Positions 42,700 to 50,513 of a stretch of DNA of 64,000 bases are shown here, piece by piece. The DNA is taken from assembly GCA_021151825.1 (NCBI GenBank), contig JAGKWQ010000009.1, positions 62,001 to 126,000 of the forward strand. The letters are read 5' to 3'. The first letter of the stretch is position 1, and the number at the start of each line of letters is the position of its first letter. The DNA comes from Cellvibrionaceae bacterium. GTDB lineage: Bacteria; Pseudomonadota; Gammaproteobacteria; Pseudomonadales; Cellvibrionaceae. The translations under genes were made by a program, and so were the position numbers. Below the pieces are notes generated by a model. That model made no database searches. It had not been told where the DNA came from and worked only from the letters and a program-made list of their open reading frames with translations.

Positions 42700-43476
42700 T
42701 TAAAGGCCAAAGCCTCCATCAATATTCCAGCTGGCGCCAGTGACGTAAGCAGCTTCGTCGCTAGCAAGGAATGCTGTCAGGTTGGCAATTTCTTCCGCCT
42801 TACCGTAGCGGGGCAGGGCCATAATGCCACGCAGGGTATCGGCAAAATCACCTGATGCGGGATTCATATCGGTGTCTACCGGACCAGGTTGAATATTGTT
42901 GGCGGTAATGCCGCGTGGACCTAAATCGCGTGCAAGGCCGCGTGTAAATGTCGCAATCGCACCTTTGCTCAAACTGTAAACCGCCATGCCGGGGAAAGGC
43001 ACAATGTCAGCGTTAATGCTGCCGATATTAATAATCCGGCCACCGGTTTTTATATGTTTTAACGCTTCCTGGGTTGCAATAAAAACACCCTTCACATTGA
43101 TCGCGAGAATTCGATCAAACTCTTCTTCAGCGAAATCTTCCACACTGCCAAGGCCTAAAGTGCCGGCGTTGTTTACCAGGATGTCGAGCCCACCCAATTC
43201 TGCCACGGTTGCTGCGACAGAGTTTTTGATATCGCTGACGTTGGCGCTATCCGCTTGAATGGCGATAGCTTTGCCGCCGTGCTGGCGAATATCGTTAACA
43301 ACTTGTTGTGCCGCGTCGGCACTGCTCGCATAAGTGATTGCAACCGCAGCTCCGTCGCTCGCCAGGCGCTTGGCAATGGCAGCGCCGATACCGCGTGAGC
43401 CGCCGGTAACCAGCGCGACTTTGCCGTTCAAGCGAGTGGAAGTGTTGGTATTAATGGTTTGGTTTTGAGTTGTCAT
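42700..43476 (-). CDS. Short-chain dehydrogenase/reductase (SDR, 3-oxoacyl-ACP reductase-like)
   Basis: 258 residues from ATG 43476 (GGAG 8 bp upstream). Cofactor motif VTGGSRGIGAAIAKRL, NNAG in ILVNNAGTLG, and catalytic Ser-Tyr-Lys in GSINAD...YSLSKGA; the C-terminus has FLASDEAAYVTGASWNIDGG. Classical SDR of NAD(P)H type, cytoplasmic. The divergent LysR regulator starts 130 bp away, the classic regulator-target arrangement. The substrate is unknown, and the class is too broad to name. Confidence 0.9.
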   Translation of the reverse strand: MTTQNQTINTNTSTRLNGKVALVTGGSRGIGAAIAKRLASDGAAVAITYASSADAAQQVVNDIRQHGGKAIAIQADSANVSDIKNSVAATVAELGGLDILVNNAGTLGLGSVEDFAEEEFDRILAINVKGVFIATQEALKHIKTGGRIINIGSINADIVPFPGMAVYSLSKGAIATFTRGLARDLGPRGITANNIQPGPVDTDMNPASGDFADTLRGIMALPRYGKAEEIANLTAFLASDEAAYVTGASWNIDGGFGL

Positions 43477-43607
43477 GATAAAGCTCCGTTTAACGTTGGG
43501 AATCAGTAATGTTTTGCTACGAAGCCAGTGTCTGATATTTATTCGATGGAAATTAGTCGGTAATTCAGGCAATCTTTTTCAACCAGTAGTTGAAGATAAG
43601 AATGCTT

Positions 43608-44549
43608 ATGGAAACCCTGACCAGTATTGAATCCTTTGTACGCAGTGCTGAAACCGGCAGTTTTTCAGCGGGTGCGCGCTTGCTCGGGTTAACACCGGCG
43701 GCAGTCAGCAAGAATGTGGCGACATTGGAGCGGCAGTTAGGAATTCGTTTATTTCACCGCAGTACCCGCAAACTAACGCTGACCGAAGCCGGCGAGCGGT
43801 TTTTACTGGAGGTGGGCGCGGGACTGGAAACGGTGCAAATGGCGCTGGCAAATGCCAGCCTGAATCAGGGTAAACCTGCCGGGATGTTGAAGGTCAGTGT
43901 TGCTTACGCGTTTGGCCTGAATTATCTGTTACCGCTAATGCCACGTTTTTTGGCGATGTATCCCGATATTCAACCCGATTGGCGGTTTGATAATCGCCAG
44001 GTAGATTTGATCAATGAAGGGTTGGATGCTGCAATCGGCGGTGGTATCGAGTTTTCTCCCGGCGTTGTCGCACGGGAGTTGGCGCGGCCAAATCTGGTGC
44101 TGGTTGCAGCACCCGGCTTTTTGGCAGCACGCAATCTGTTATCAACGCAGGATATGCCCAGGTCACCAATCGACCTGCATGGCTGGCCCGGCATCGTCCG
44201 GCGTTCCTCCAACAGTGGGCGTATCCAACCCTGGCAATTGCAGACCCGGCAGAATGAGCAGGCGCATGTAGAGCCCAAAGTGCAGATTGTGTTGAATGAT
44301 CCCGATGCAATTTGCCAGGCAGCGGCCATGGGACTCGGCCTTGCATTAGTGCCCATGCCTCATGCATTACCTTATCTGGCAGAGGGTACGCTGCTACGTT
44401 TGCTGCCCGATTGGTACAACGATGTCGGGCCGCTCGCGATTTACTTTTCCAGTGCTAAATTACTACCCGCGAAAACCCGCGTATTTGTGGATTTTATCGT
44501 TCAGCATTTTCGGGACGAAGATCTGGCAACGAAATTTGCCGGTCATTGA
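43608..44549 (+). CDS. LysR-family transcriptional regulator
   Basis: 313 residues from ATG 43608 (MET-Leu-Thr-Ser; an ATG at 43602 is nearly equal, and the frame begins at a TTG 43590). N-terminal winged helix: SFVRSAETGSFSAGARLLGL, SKNVATLERQLGIRLFHRSTRKLTLTEAG. The C-terminal substrate-binding domain (about 90-300) starts GMLKVSVAYAFG and resembles the CrgA/DsdC-like group. It is divergent from the SDR gene and is likely to control that gene and itself. A hairpin ATTACTCA-TACTTC-TGAGTAAT lies just past the stop (44557-44578). Confidence 0.92.
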   Translation: METLTSIESFVRSAETGSFSAGARLLGLTPAAVSKNVATLERQLGIRLFHRSTRKLTLTEAGERFLLEVGAGLETVQMALANASLNQGKPAGMLKVSVAYAFGLNYLLPLMPRFLAMYPDIQPDWRFDNRQVDLINEGLDAAIGGGIEFSPGVVARELARPNLVLVAAPGFLAARNLLSTQDMPRSPIDLHGWPGIVRRSSNSGRIQPWQLQTRQNEQAHVEPKVQIVLNDPDAICQAAAMGLGLALVPMPHALPYLAEGTLLRLLPDWYNDVGPLAIYFSSAKLLPAKTRVFVDFIVQHFRDEDLATKFAGH

Positions 44550-44687
44550 AACGCATATTACTCATACTTCTGAGTAATTCCACGCATATCGTCTTTTAGC
44601 ATTCTCCCGCATCATTTCTTCCAGGCATCAAGACATAGCTTGAACCTTCTGATACCTGAAATAACTCAATAGCGGATTCCGGTGAGA

Positions 44688-45212
44688 ATGAAAAAAGCGA
44701 AACTTATCCTCGTATATACATTCTGGTTGATAGCCTCTGCGGTTGGTAATACTGCAATGGCTGAGGAATTCGTGGCTGCCGATTTTATCCGCTTTGCTTC
44801 CGCTAAAAGCATGAGTGAAGTGGCTGCCGCAAAACTTGCCCTGAAAACCTCAAACTCTTCTGAAGTAAAAGCCTATGCGCAGCGCCGGTTGGAAGAGCAT
44901 GCGACATTACTGGCTCCCCTGGAGTCGCTTGCTCGGCAGGAAGGAATTATTTTGGATCGCCAACCCCAAGGGGCTTATGTTTTTATTCGCAAAGGCGAGA
45001 CATTTGATACGGCTTATACCAATAAACGTGCTGCTGAATTAAAGCGCATGGTCAGGGTTGTGCGTAAAGCAATGCTTGCAGAGAACCCTGAAGTACGTCG
45101 CTATGCAGAGCAAGCCTTGCCGGTGTTGATGCAACATTGGTATCAAGTGCAACATTTGGTTCGCGCGTTGAATAATTCTGTTTCAACAGATTCTTTGCTG
45201 GCAACTCGCTAG
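44688..45212 (+). CDS. DUF4142 ferritin-like protein, secreted
   Basis: About 174 residues from ATG 44688 with GGTGAG upstream. Signal peptide about 1-25 (GNTAMA-E). The helical bundle has the DUF4142 pattern: EVAAAKLALKTSNSSEVKAYAQRRLEEH with the conserved Glu/His, and a final HWYQVQHLVRAL helix. It is the second DUF4142 protein of the window. It precedes a solute-binding-like gene by 49 bp on the same strand and may be co-transcribed. Function unknown. Confidence 0.78.
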   Translation: MKKAKLILVYTFWLIASAVGNTAMAEEFVAADFIRFASAKSMSEVAAAKLALKTSNSSEVKAYAQRRLEEHATLLAPLESLARQEGIILDRQPQGAYVFIRKGETFDTAYTNKRAAELKRMVRVVRKAMLAENPEVRRYAEQALPVLMQHWYQVQHLVRALNNSVSTDSLLATR

Positions 45213-45261
45213 TCTGCTCTTATACTTATGGGCCATAACCCATAATAATAAGGTGAAAGTT

Positions 45262-46173
45262 ATGCCAAGGTTGATGTTCAGCCTTACAGCACCGTTATTG
45301 GCCATGTGCGCCTTTATTATGTCGGGCTCTGTTGTTTGTGCTGAAGAGCCTGTTAGTGCAACGCTTGAGCGCATTATCATTCCCCAAACCAGTTCCAGAG
45401 AGAACATTAATCACGAAGATTATTATTTTTCGCGGTTGCTCAGACTTGTCCTCGAAAAAACCGAGCCAAGCCATGGGCCATTTCAAATAGCAGAAACGGA
45501 GCAATGGTTGGTTGATAAGCGCCTGCGCACGGCTCTGATCCAGGGCAAAGTTGATGTACTGTGGTCGCCTAATAGCGCCGAGTTTGAACAGCAAATGTTG
45601 CCTGTGCGTATTTCCTTATTAAAGGAATTAAATAATTTCCGTTTGCTGTTGATTCGCAAAGGCGACCAGCCGCGCTTCTCGGCGGTGAATTCACTTGATG
45701 ATTTACGCAAGCTCAAAGGTGGTATGAGCGCGCAATGGGCCGATGCCAAAGTGATGCGCCAAAATAATTTGCCACTGGTGGAAGCAGTAGGATATGGCAA
45801 ATTATTTAAAATGCTGGCAGCGGGCCGTTTTGATTATTTTTCCCGCGGGGTGTATCAGATCCAGCCGGAAGTGAGTTTATATCCTGAACTGGAATTGCAA
45901 ATTGAACAGGAGCTAATGCTTTACTATCACAACGAAGTTTATTTTTTTGTAGACAAAGAAAATTCCGCTTTGGCCTCTCGCCTGGAAACCGGTTTAAAGC
46001 TGGCATTGGCTGATGGTAGTTTTGATCAGTTGTTTAATAGCATTCCCCGATATCAATGGGGCTTGGAATTATTGCAGAACCACAAACGCAGGGTACTTAA
46101 CTTGATTACTGAACCAACACGCATTGATGCAACAAGTAATGCACCTGCTAAATCCTCTGCAATTCCTGAATAG
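45262..46173 (+). CDS. Periplasmic solute-binding-like protein (SBP_bac_3 type)
   Basis: 303 residues from ATG 45262 (AAGGTG 6 bp upstream). Signal peptide about 1-26 (ending SVVCA). The sequence follows the family-3 solute-binding fold: VDVLWSPNSAEFEQQM in lobe 1, NSLDDLRKLKGGMSAQWAD at the hinge, LAAGRFDYFSRGVYQ, and a C-terminal DGSFDQLFNS helix. No ABC permease or ATPase is adjacent, which suggests a stand-alone sensor or signalling protein as in many marine and soil gammaproteobacteria rather than transport. Ligand unknown; the Arg/Asp pattern for amino acids is not clear. Confidence 0.78.
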   Translation: MPRLMFSLTAPLLAMCAFIMSGSVVCAEEPVSATLERIIIPQTSSRENINHEDYYFSRLLRLVLEKTEPSHGPFQIAETEQWLVDKRLRTALIQGKVDVLWSPNSAEFEQQMLPVRISLLKELNNFRLLLIRKGDQPRFSAVNSLDDLRKLKGGMSAQWADAKVMRQNNLPLVEAVGYGKLFKMLAAGRFDYFSRGVYQIQPEVSLYPELELQIEQELMLYYHNEVYFFVDKENSALASRLETGLKLALADGSFDQLFNSIPRYQWGLELLQNHKRRVLNLITEPTRIDATSNAPAKSSAIPE

Positions 46174-46210
46174 TATTGCGTTCTTATTTTTCATTTATTG
46201 CCTTCACCAT

Positions 46211-46240
46211 AAAGAAAGCCGCTAATTAGCGGCTTTCTTT
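46211..46240. terminator. Bidirectional terminator after solute-binding-like gene
   Basis: Perfect dyad AAAGAAAGCCGCTAA/TTAGCGGCTTTCTTT between the convergent genes, with A/T runs on both sides. Confidence 0.9.
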
Positions 46241-46260
46241 ATTTAAGTTATTGATGCAAT

Positions 46261-47601
46261 TTAGTGGTGATGATCGCCCGCAGGTTCAGCAATTCCAGCC
46301 CATGCAATTTTTGCCGGTGTGCCAGTTAGCTGCAAACTGCCGCTCACTTTTGCTTCATCCAGATCAATTTGTTTGATTTGGTTTGCAATCGGATCGCTCA
46401 CATAAATTTTATGTCCCGGCGTTAACGCTAATTCAAAACGGCTGCCCGTTGGAAGTGCGGCGATATTGCTGGTAATCGCTTGAATGCGCGTACTGATACT
46501 CCAGTTATTGGTATTTAATAAATGGACTTTGCCCAAGCTATCCAGAATGACAAACAATTCACCGTGATCTGCAAAACCGTACGCAAGTGCAGTTGGTACT
46601 GTGGTGCTGGCAGCATCAATCCAATTGATGGGCGTAACAGATCCAGTGCTGGTATTGATCGCAAAAAATTGACCCGCAGCGATGCCAACAAACTCTGTGC
46701 GATGTTCATCACCAAATACTGTTCCTATACGTGTAGTGCCAGTAAAACTTGCGGGGTTAGCAATTTTTTTCGCGCTGAAACTATCGCCAGTGTGGGTGAT
46801 AACCAGAACACCATCGGTGCAACCAAACGCGATTTGCGTTTTATTTTGCGCACTGCCGTGTAAACCGGGGCAAGTTTCGCTAAATACTTGTTGCTCGGTG
46901 TAAATGCCGTTGCTTGCTTTATAAAGGCCAACCTTATCGGGCAAGGTGCTGGTGGCAGTTAATGGATCGCGAATGGTGGAAAGCAAATAATCGCCGCGCG
47001 CTTGTGCTGCCCCGTGCATATGGGTTGTGTACTCCAGTGAATTGCCGGCCGTATTGTTTTTAATGTTGTCTTCGGTATACACACCGACTTGTGCCGGTGT
47101 TGTGGTATCGCCGTTGCCATCGTAAAAAATAACGGATTGGGTGTCGGTAAGGGTGAAATGGGTCGGGCGCGCGTTATCGCTACCAAATGCTAACCAGCGC
47201 GGTGCTTCAATAAGATCATGTTTATGATCGCCATGATCTTCTTGCGATAAACCACTATCTATTACATTCACGCGATTAGCTAAACGCTGGATAACAAAAC
47301 CATAGCGATAACTTGGGCTTGCATAAAGGGCACTGGCGGGTTCAGTCAGTGTGAATTCTTCGAGCAAGGTTGCATCAGTAATATCCCAAATTCCCACTTT
47401 GGGTTGATCTTTAATGGCTACTAATAAGCGACCTTGATTGGTTGGTTCATCGTCATGGTCGTGATCATCTTCAATCGGAATCGGATCGCGCTCCACAATT
47501 TTCGTGTCGCCACCACCGCAACCAGTGAGTACGGCAGGAATTGCAAATGCAAATAACAAGGGTGAAATTTTTAATGGATTTCCAAAAAATTGTTGCAACA
47601 T
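46261..47601 (-). CDS. Zinc-handling lipoprotein, AztD-like beta-propeller
   Basis: 446 residues from ATG 47601 (AAAGGTAC upstream). Lipoprotein signal with lipobox AVLTGCGGG, Cys28 being lipidated. Short His/Asp-rich segment EDDHDHDDEP, then a beta-propeller with IWDITDATLLEEFTLTEPASALYASPSYRYG, QRLANRVNVIDSGLSQEDHGDHKHD, HGAAQARGDY and a C-terminal GDHHH. The EDHGDH insert and the propeller match the zinc metallochaperone AztD known from periplasmic Zn uptake. It follows the His-rich TonB receptor gene by 98 bp and shares its Zur box. Probable role: pass zinc from the receptor to an inner-membrane importer, not in the window. It is lipidated here, while typical AztD is soluble. Confidence 0.82.
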   Translation of the reverse strand: MLQQFFGNPLKISPLLFAFAIPAVLTGCGGGDTKIVERDPIPIEDDHDHDDEPTNQGRLLVAIKDQPKVGIWDITDATLLEEFTLTEPASALYASPSYRYGFVIQRLANRVNVIDSGLSQEDHGDHKHDLIEAPRWLAFGSDNARPTHFTLTDTQSVIFYDGNGDTTTPAQVGVYTEDNIKNNTAGNSLEYTTHMHGAAQARGDYLLSTIRDPLTATSTLPDKVGLYKASNGIYTEQQVFSETCPGLHGSAQNKTQIAFGCTDGVLVITHTGDSFSAKKIANPASFTGTTRIGTVFGDEHRTEFVGIAAGQFFAINTSTGSVTPINWIDAASTTVPTALAYGFADHGELFVILDSLGKVHLLNTNNWSISTRIQAITSNIAALPTGSRFELALTPGHKIYVSDPIANQIKQIDLDEAKVSGSLQLTGTPAKIAWAGIAEPAGDHHH

Positions 47602-47699
47602 CTTCAGTACCTTTGAGTTATTAAGTATTTTTTGGGCGTAACAAGTCACTCAACGAATAAATGAGTGCGCCAGTAATTGTTTGATTTACAGCTAGTTAA

Positions 47700-50057
47700 T
47701 TAAAAACGACCGGTAATACCTACTGCATAACTGCGTGCAGGCAGGGGCGCTTTATCCTTGAGGAAGGACGCGTGTACGCGAGCATATTCATCGGTAAGGT
47801 TGTTGCCTTTCAGATAAATTTTTAATCCATCGCTAAAGGCGTAGCTGACCTGGGCATCAACTAATGTGTAACCATCCGTTGAGGATTCGAGCGGTGCAGT
47901 TTTATCTTGCTCAAAATAATGTTGACCACTGAGTTCTGCACGCCATTTACCCATTTCATATTCAGCACGCGTGCCGATACGCAGCGGTGGAATACGTGGT
48001 AAATCGCCGCCGTCTTTTAATTGCGCGCGGGTGTAATCAGTCGTGAAACTTAATTTGAGTGGGGCACTTAGTTGCCAGTTGAATTCACCTTCAAAACCAT
48101 AGAGTTCAGCATCGCGCGCTTGATAAATAAATACCGGCAATTCTGCTGCATGTTCGTGTTCTTCACCGGCGTGTTCTTCTTCGCCATGATCGTGCTCCAC
48201 TTCATAAACCGCATTGGTCTCTGACAAGTAATAATAATTGTCGATCTGGTTGTAAAACGCGTTTAATACGAAACCAAAATTACCTTCGAATTTGCGCAGC
48301 GATAAATCCAGGTTGTTGGAGGTTTCCAATTCCAGATTGGTGCGTGCCAAATCAAAATGGAAATGATCATCTTCTTCGATTAATTGCAGAATCGCACCGA
48401 CTTCATAAAGCCCGGAGCCGAGGTGCGGACCAAACGCCAGTAATTCCGCCGCAGACGGTGTGCGCTCGGCGTGCGTGTAAGAAAGGCCGATGTTGTAACC
48501 GCGTGTGAAGTCCCATACCACGCCAGCAGAAGCGCTAAAGGGCGTGGATTCGTGATCGAAATCAAAGACGCGAATAAATTCGCCGCTGTGGTTATGCTCA
48601 TCAGCGTGATCGTGTTCATTTAAATCCAATTGGATATCGTTCGCCGAAATTTTTACTTGCTCAACGCGCGCACCCAATTGCACTAACCAATCGCCAAAAT
48701 GACGTTCTTCCATTAATCCCAGCGCGAGCGTGTCGGTCTTGCTCGGTGGGGTGAAAGCCTCTTCACCAATCGCTTCAAAATTGCTGTGCTTGTAATGCAA
48801 GCTGAGTGCGCCGCGCCATTCGCCAATCGGGTGATGAAATAATTCCCAGCGTGCTTCAGCGGTTTCATTACGGAACGTGGTTCCTGTAACGCCATTTTCA
48901 ATTTCGCTGTGTTCGTAATCGGTAAAACCAAAACGGGTTTTGGTTGCGCTGAAAAAATCGTGGTCGAGTGTTAACTCGCTAATAAATTGCAGGCGATCCT
49001 GTTTTAAATCGGCATACACGTCGACGTCTTCATCGCCGTGGCTGTGACCGGGAATACCGTATTGGCGTTCGAGGTGGCCGTAAGAAAGCCCAACAAAACC
49101 TTCATCCAGAATAAAGCTGCCCCCCACATTAATTCCTTTCGCTTCCGCAAAAGAATTGGCGAGGCGGCCAGAGTTGTCATGTTCATGACCTTCTTCTGCG
49201 TGTTCTTCAACGGATTCGATTTCTGCCGGGCCGGGAATTTTGTAATTGTCGGCATCGCGCCAGAATCCATCGAGATGCAAACCCACGTTGCCGATGCCGG
49301 AATTACCGCTGGCAGAAACGAGTTTGTCATCGGCAACAGAGTCCTGCTCCAAGCGCCATTCACCATTGGTTTCCGTGCTTTGCGGAACGCGATCATCGAC
49401 GATGTTTACCACACCACCGATGGCGCCACTGCCGTAAAACAAGGTGGCAGGGCCGCGCAGGATTTCGATTTGCCGTGCAGTAGATGCTTCTGTTGCTACG
49501 GCGTGGTCAGGGCCGACGCGGGATGCATCACCCGCATCCAAACCATTCTGGGTAATTAAGACGCGTGGGCCATCAAGGCCGCGAATAATCGGGCTGCTTG
49601 CAACGGGGCCGTAATAACTGGAGTGCACACCCACTTCGTGTTTAAGGGTTTCACCCAATGTTGATGCCTGGCGATCGCGCAGTTTGTCGGCGCTAAGCAC
49701 ATTAATTGGCTGTGCTGATTCCATGGTCGATGCATGCCAGGGCAGGCCAATTACATTGACGATTTCAATACTGCTGCTCGCCAAAACCAGCTCAATCGGG
49801 CCATCACCGTCATGCACGTGTAATGTTTTATGTGTGTAATCAGGCGCACGCACATGTAACTCCACATGGTCATCGCGCTGGGTTGGCAAAGTGAACTCGC
49901 CGCGTTCATTGGTTTTGGTACTGAGTTTGGTACCTACCACCTCGATAGTCGCATTGCTAATCGGTTGGCCTGTTTCGTCACGAACCTGGCCTTGAATTTG
50001 GGCAAGGCTGGATTGGCTTGCTAACAGTATTGCGGCCCACAACAGGGATCTTTTCAT
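47700..50057 (-). CDS. TonB-dependent outer-membrane zinc receptor (ZnuD-like)
   Basis: 785 residues; ATG preceded by AGAGG. Signal peptide about 1-19. N-terminal carboxypeptidase-regulatory-like domain (QGQVRDETGQPISNATIEVVG), plug about 100-230 (DGPRVLITQNGLDAGDAS; YGSGAIGGVVNIVDD), then a 22-strand barrel to the C-terminal GRF. Extracellular loops are rich in His, Asp and Glu: EHAEEGHEHD, HSHGDEDVD, HDHADEHNHSG, EHDHGEEEHAGEEHEH. This pattern matches ZnuD-type zinc receptors of Neisseria and Acinetobacter. The perfect Zur box upstream supports zinc regulation. First gene of the operon with the AztD-like lipoprotein. Confidence 0.9.
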   Translation of the reverse strand: MKRSLLWAAILLASQSSLAQIQGQVRDETGQPISNATIEVVGTKLSTKTNERGEFTLPTQRDDHVELHVRAPDYTHKTLHVHDGDGPIELVLASSSIEIVNVIGLPWHASTMESAQPINVLSADKLRDRQASTLGETLKHEVGVHSSYYGPVASSPIIRGLDGPRVLITQNGLDAGDASRVGPDHAVATEASTARQIEILRGPATLFYGSGAIGGVVNIVDDRVPQSTETNGEWRLEQDSVADDKLVSASGNSGIGNVGLHLDGFWRDADNYKIPGPAEIESVEEHAEEGHEHDNSGRLANSFAEAKGINVGGSFILDEGFVGLSYGHLERQYGIPGHSHGDEDVDVYADLKQDRLQFISELTLDHDFFSATKTRFGFTDYEHSEIENGVTGTTFRNETAEARWELFHHPIGEWRGALSLHYKHSNFEAIGEEAFTPPSKTDTLALGLMEERHFGDWLVQLGARVEQVKISANDIQLDLNEHDHADEHNHSGEFIRVFDFDHESTPFSASAGVVWDFTRGYNIGLSYTHAERTPSAAELLAFGPHLGSGLYEVGAILQLIEEDDHFHFDLARTNLELETSNNLDLSLRKFEGNFGFVLNAFYNQIDNYYYLSETNAVYEVEHDHGEEEHAGEEHEHAAELPVFIYQARDAELYGFEGEFNWQLSAPLKLSFTTDYTRAQLKDGGDLPRIPPLRIGTRAEYEMGKWRAELSGQHYFEQDKTAPLESSTDGYTLVDAQVSYAFSDGLKIYLKGNNLTDEYARVHASFLKDKAPLPARSYAVGITGRF

Positions 50058-50102
50058 TTTTGCCTCTTAATTCGATCGTACGACGCTGAACTTTCAGGCA
50101 AT

Positions 50103-50115
50103 GTTATACTATAAC
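50103..50115 (-). promoter_or_regulatory. Zur box upstream of zinc receptor
   Basis: GTTATACTATAAC is a perfect dyad of the gammaproteobacterial Zur consensus (GTTATANTATAAC). It lies about 45-58 bp before the receptor start codon, over the likely promoter. Zur with zinc would repress the receptor and AztD-like genes. Confidence 0.9.
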
Positions 50116-50189
50116 GAAATTAAAAGTGAAGCCTTTTTATAAAGGTCGATTTTCTTGACTTGTCGTTACTGTCACCGTAACTTGCGCGC

Positions 50190-50375
50190 CCGAGGTGTCT
50201 GATAGATGTGCAAATCCATTTCGATGGATGCGTCCCGGATCAGAGTCAATGGGAAGTCGGTGCGTTTTACCTGTACAAGCCAATGCTTGTTAAATCGGTA
50301 ATACAATCCCGACGCTGCCCCCGCAACGGTAAATGCTGCGATTCTTTAATCGCCATGAGTCCGATACCAGCCTCA
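50190..50375 (+). ncRNA. Cobalamin riboswitch (AdoCbl/B12 box)
   Basis: The core elements of the cobalamin aptamer are in order: GAGGTGTCTGAT at the 5' part, GGGAAGTCGGTG, the B12 box GCTGCCCCCGCAACGGTAA (50317-50335 region), and ATGAGTCCGATACCAGCC at the 3' end. It stands upstream of a BtuB-like receptor gene, the most common target. Cobalamin binding should switch the gene off. Exact ends are approximate. Confidence 0.93.
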
Positions 50376-50435
50376 ATACCAGAGCTTTGCTCTTAATTGT
50401 TCACGATGTCGCGGAGGGCTACATCGGTGGAAATC

Positions 50436-50470
50436 TGTATTTTTTGGGCTTCTGCCCATACATCTTTTTT
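50436..50470 (+). terminator. Candidate intrinsic terminator, riboswitch expression platform
   Basis: TGTAT...TGGGC-TTCT-GCCCATACA forms a hairpin with a bulged T run and is followed by CTTTTTT, about 65 bp after the aptamer and about 45 bp before the receptor start. An upstream GATGT/ACATC helix (50405-50425) could compete. This would make the switch transcriptional. Confidence 0.6.
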
Positions 50471-50513
50471 CCGCTTTCCCTCCCTCATCCCTAATTCAGG
50501 ATTGAGGAATCTC

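Noticed and set aside
44557..44578. Hairpin ATTACTCA/TGAGTAAT after the LysR gene
   Set aside because: Short AT-rich stem without a T tract; not convincing as a terminator.
50397..50513. N-terminal extension of the BtuB-like frame into the riboswitch leader
   Set aside because: The extension runs through the expression platform and has no signal-peptide character; ATG 50514 has a good site and a proper signal peptide.
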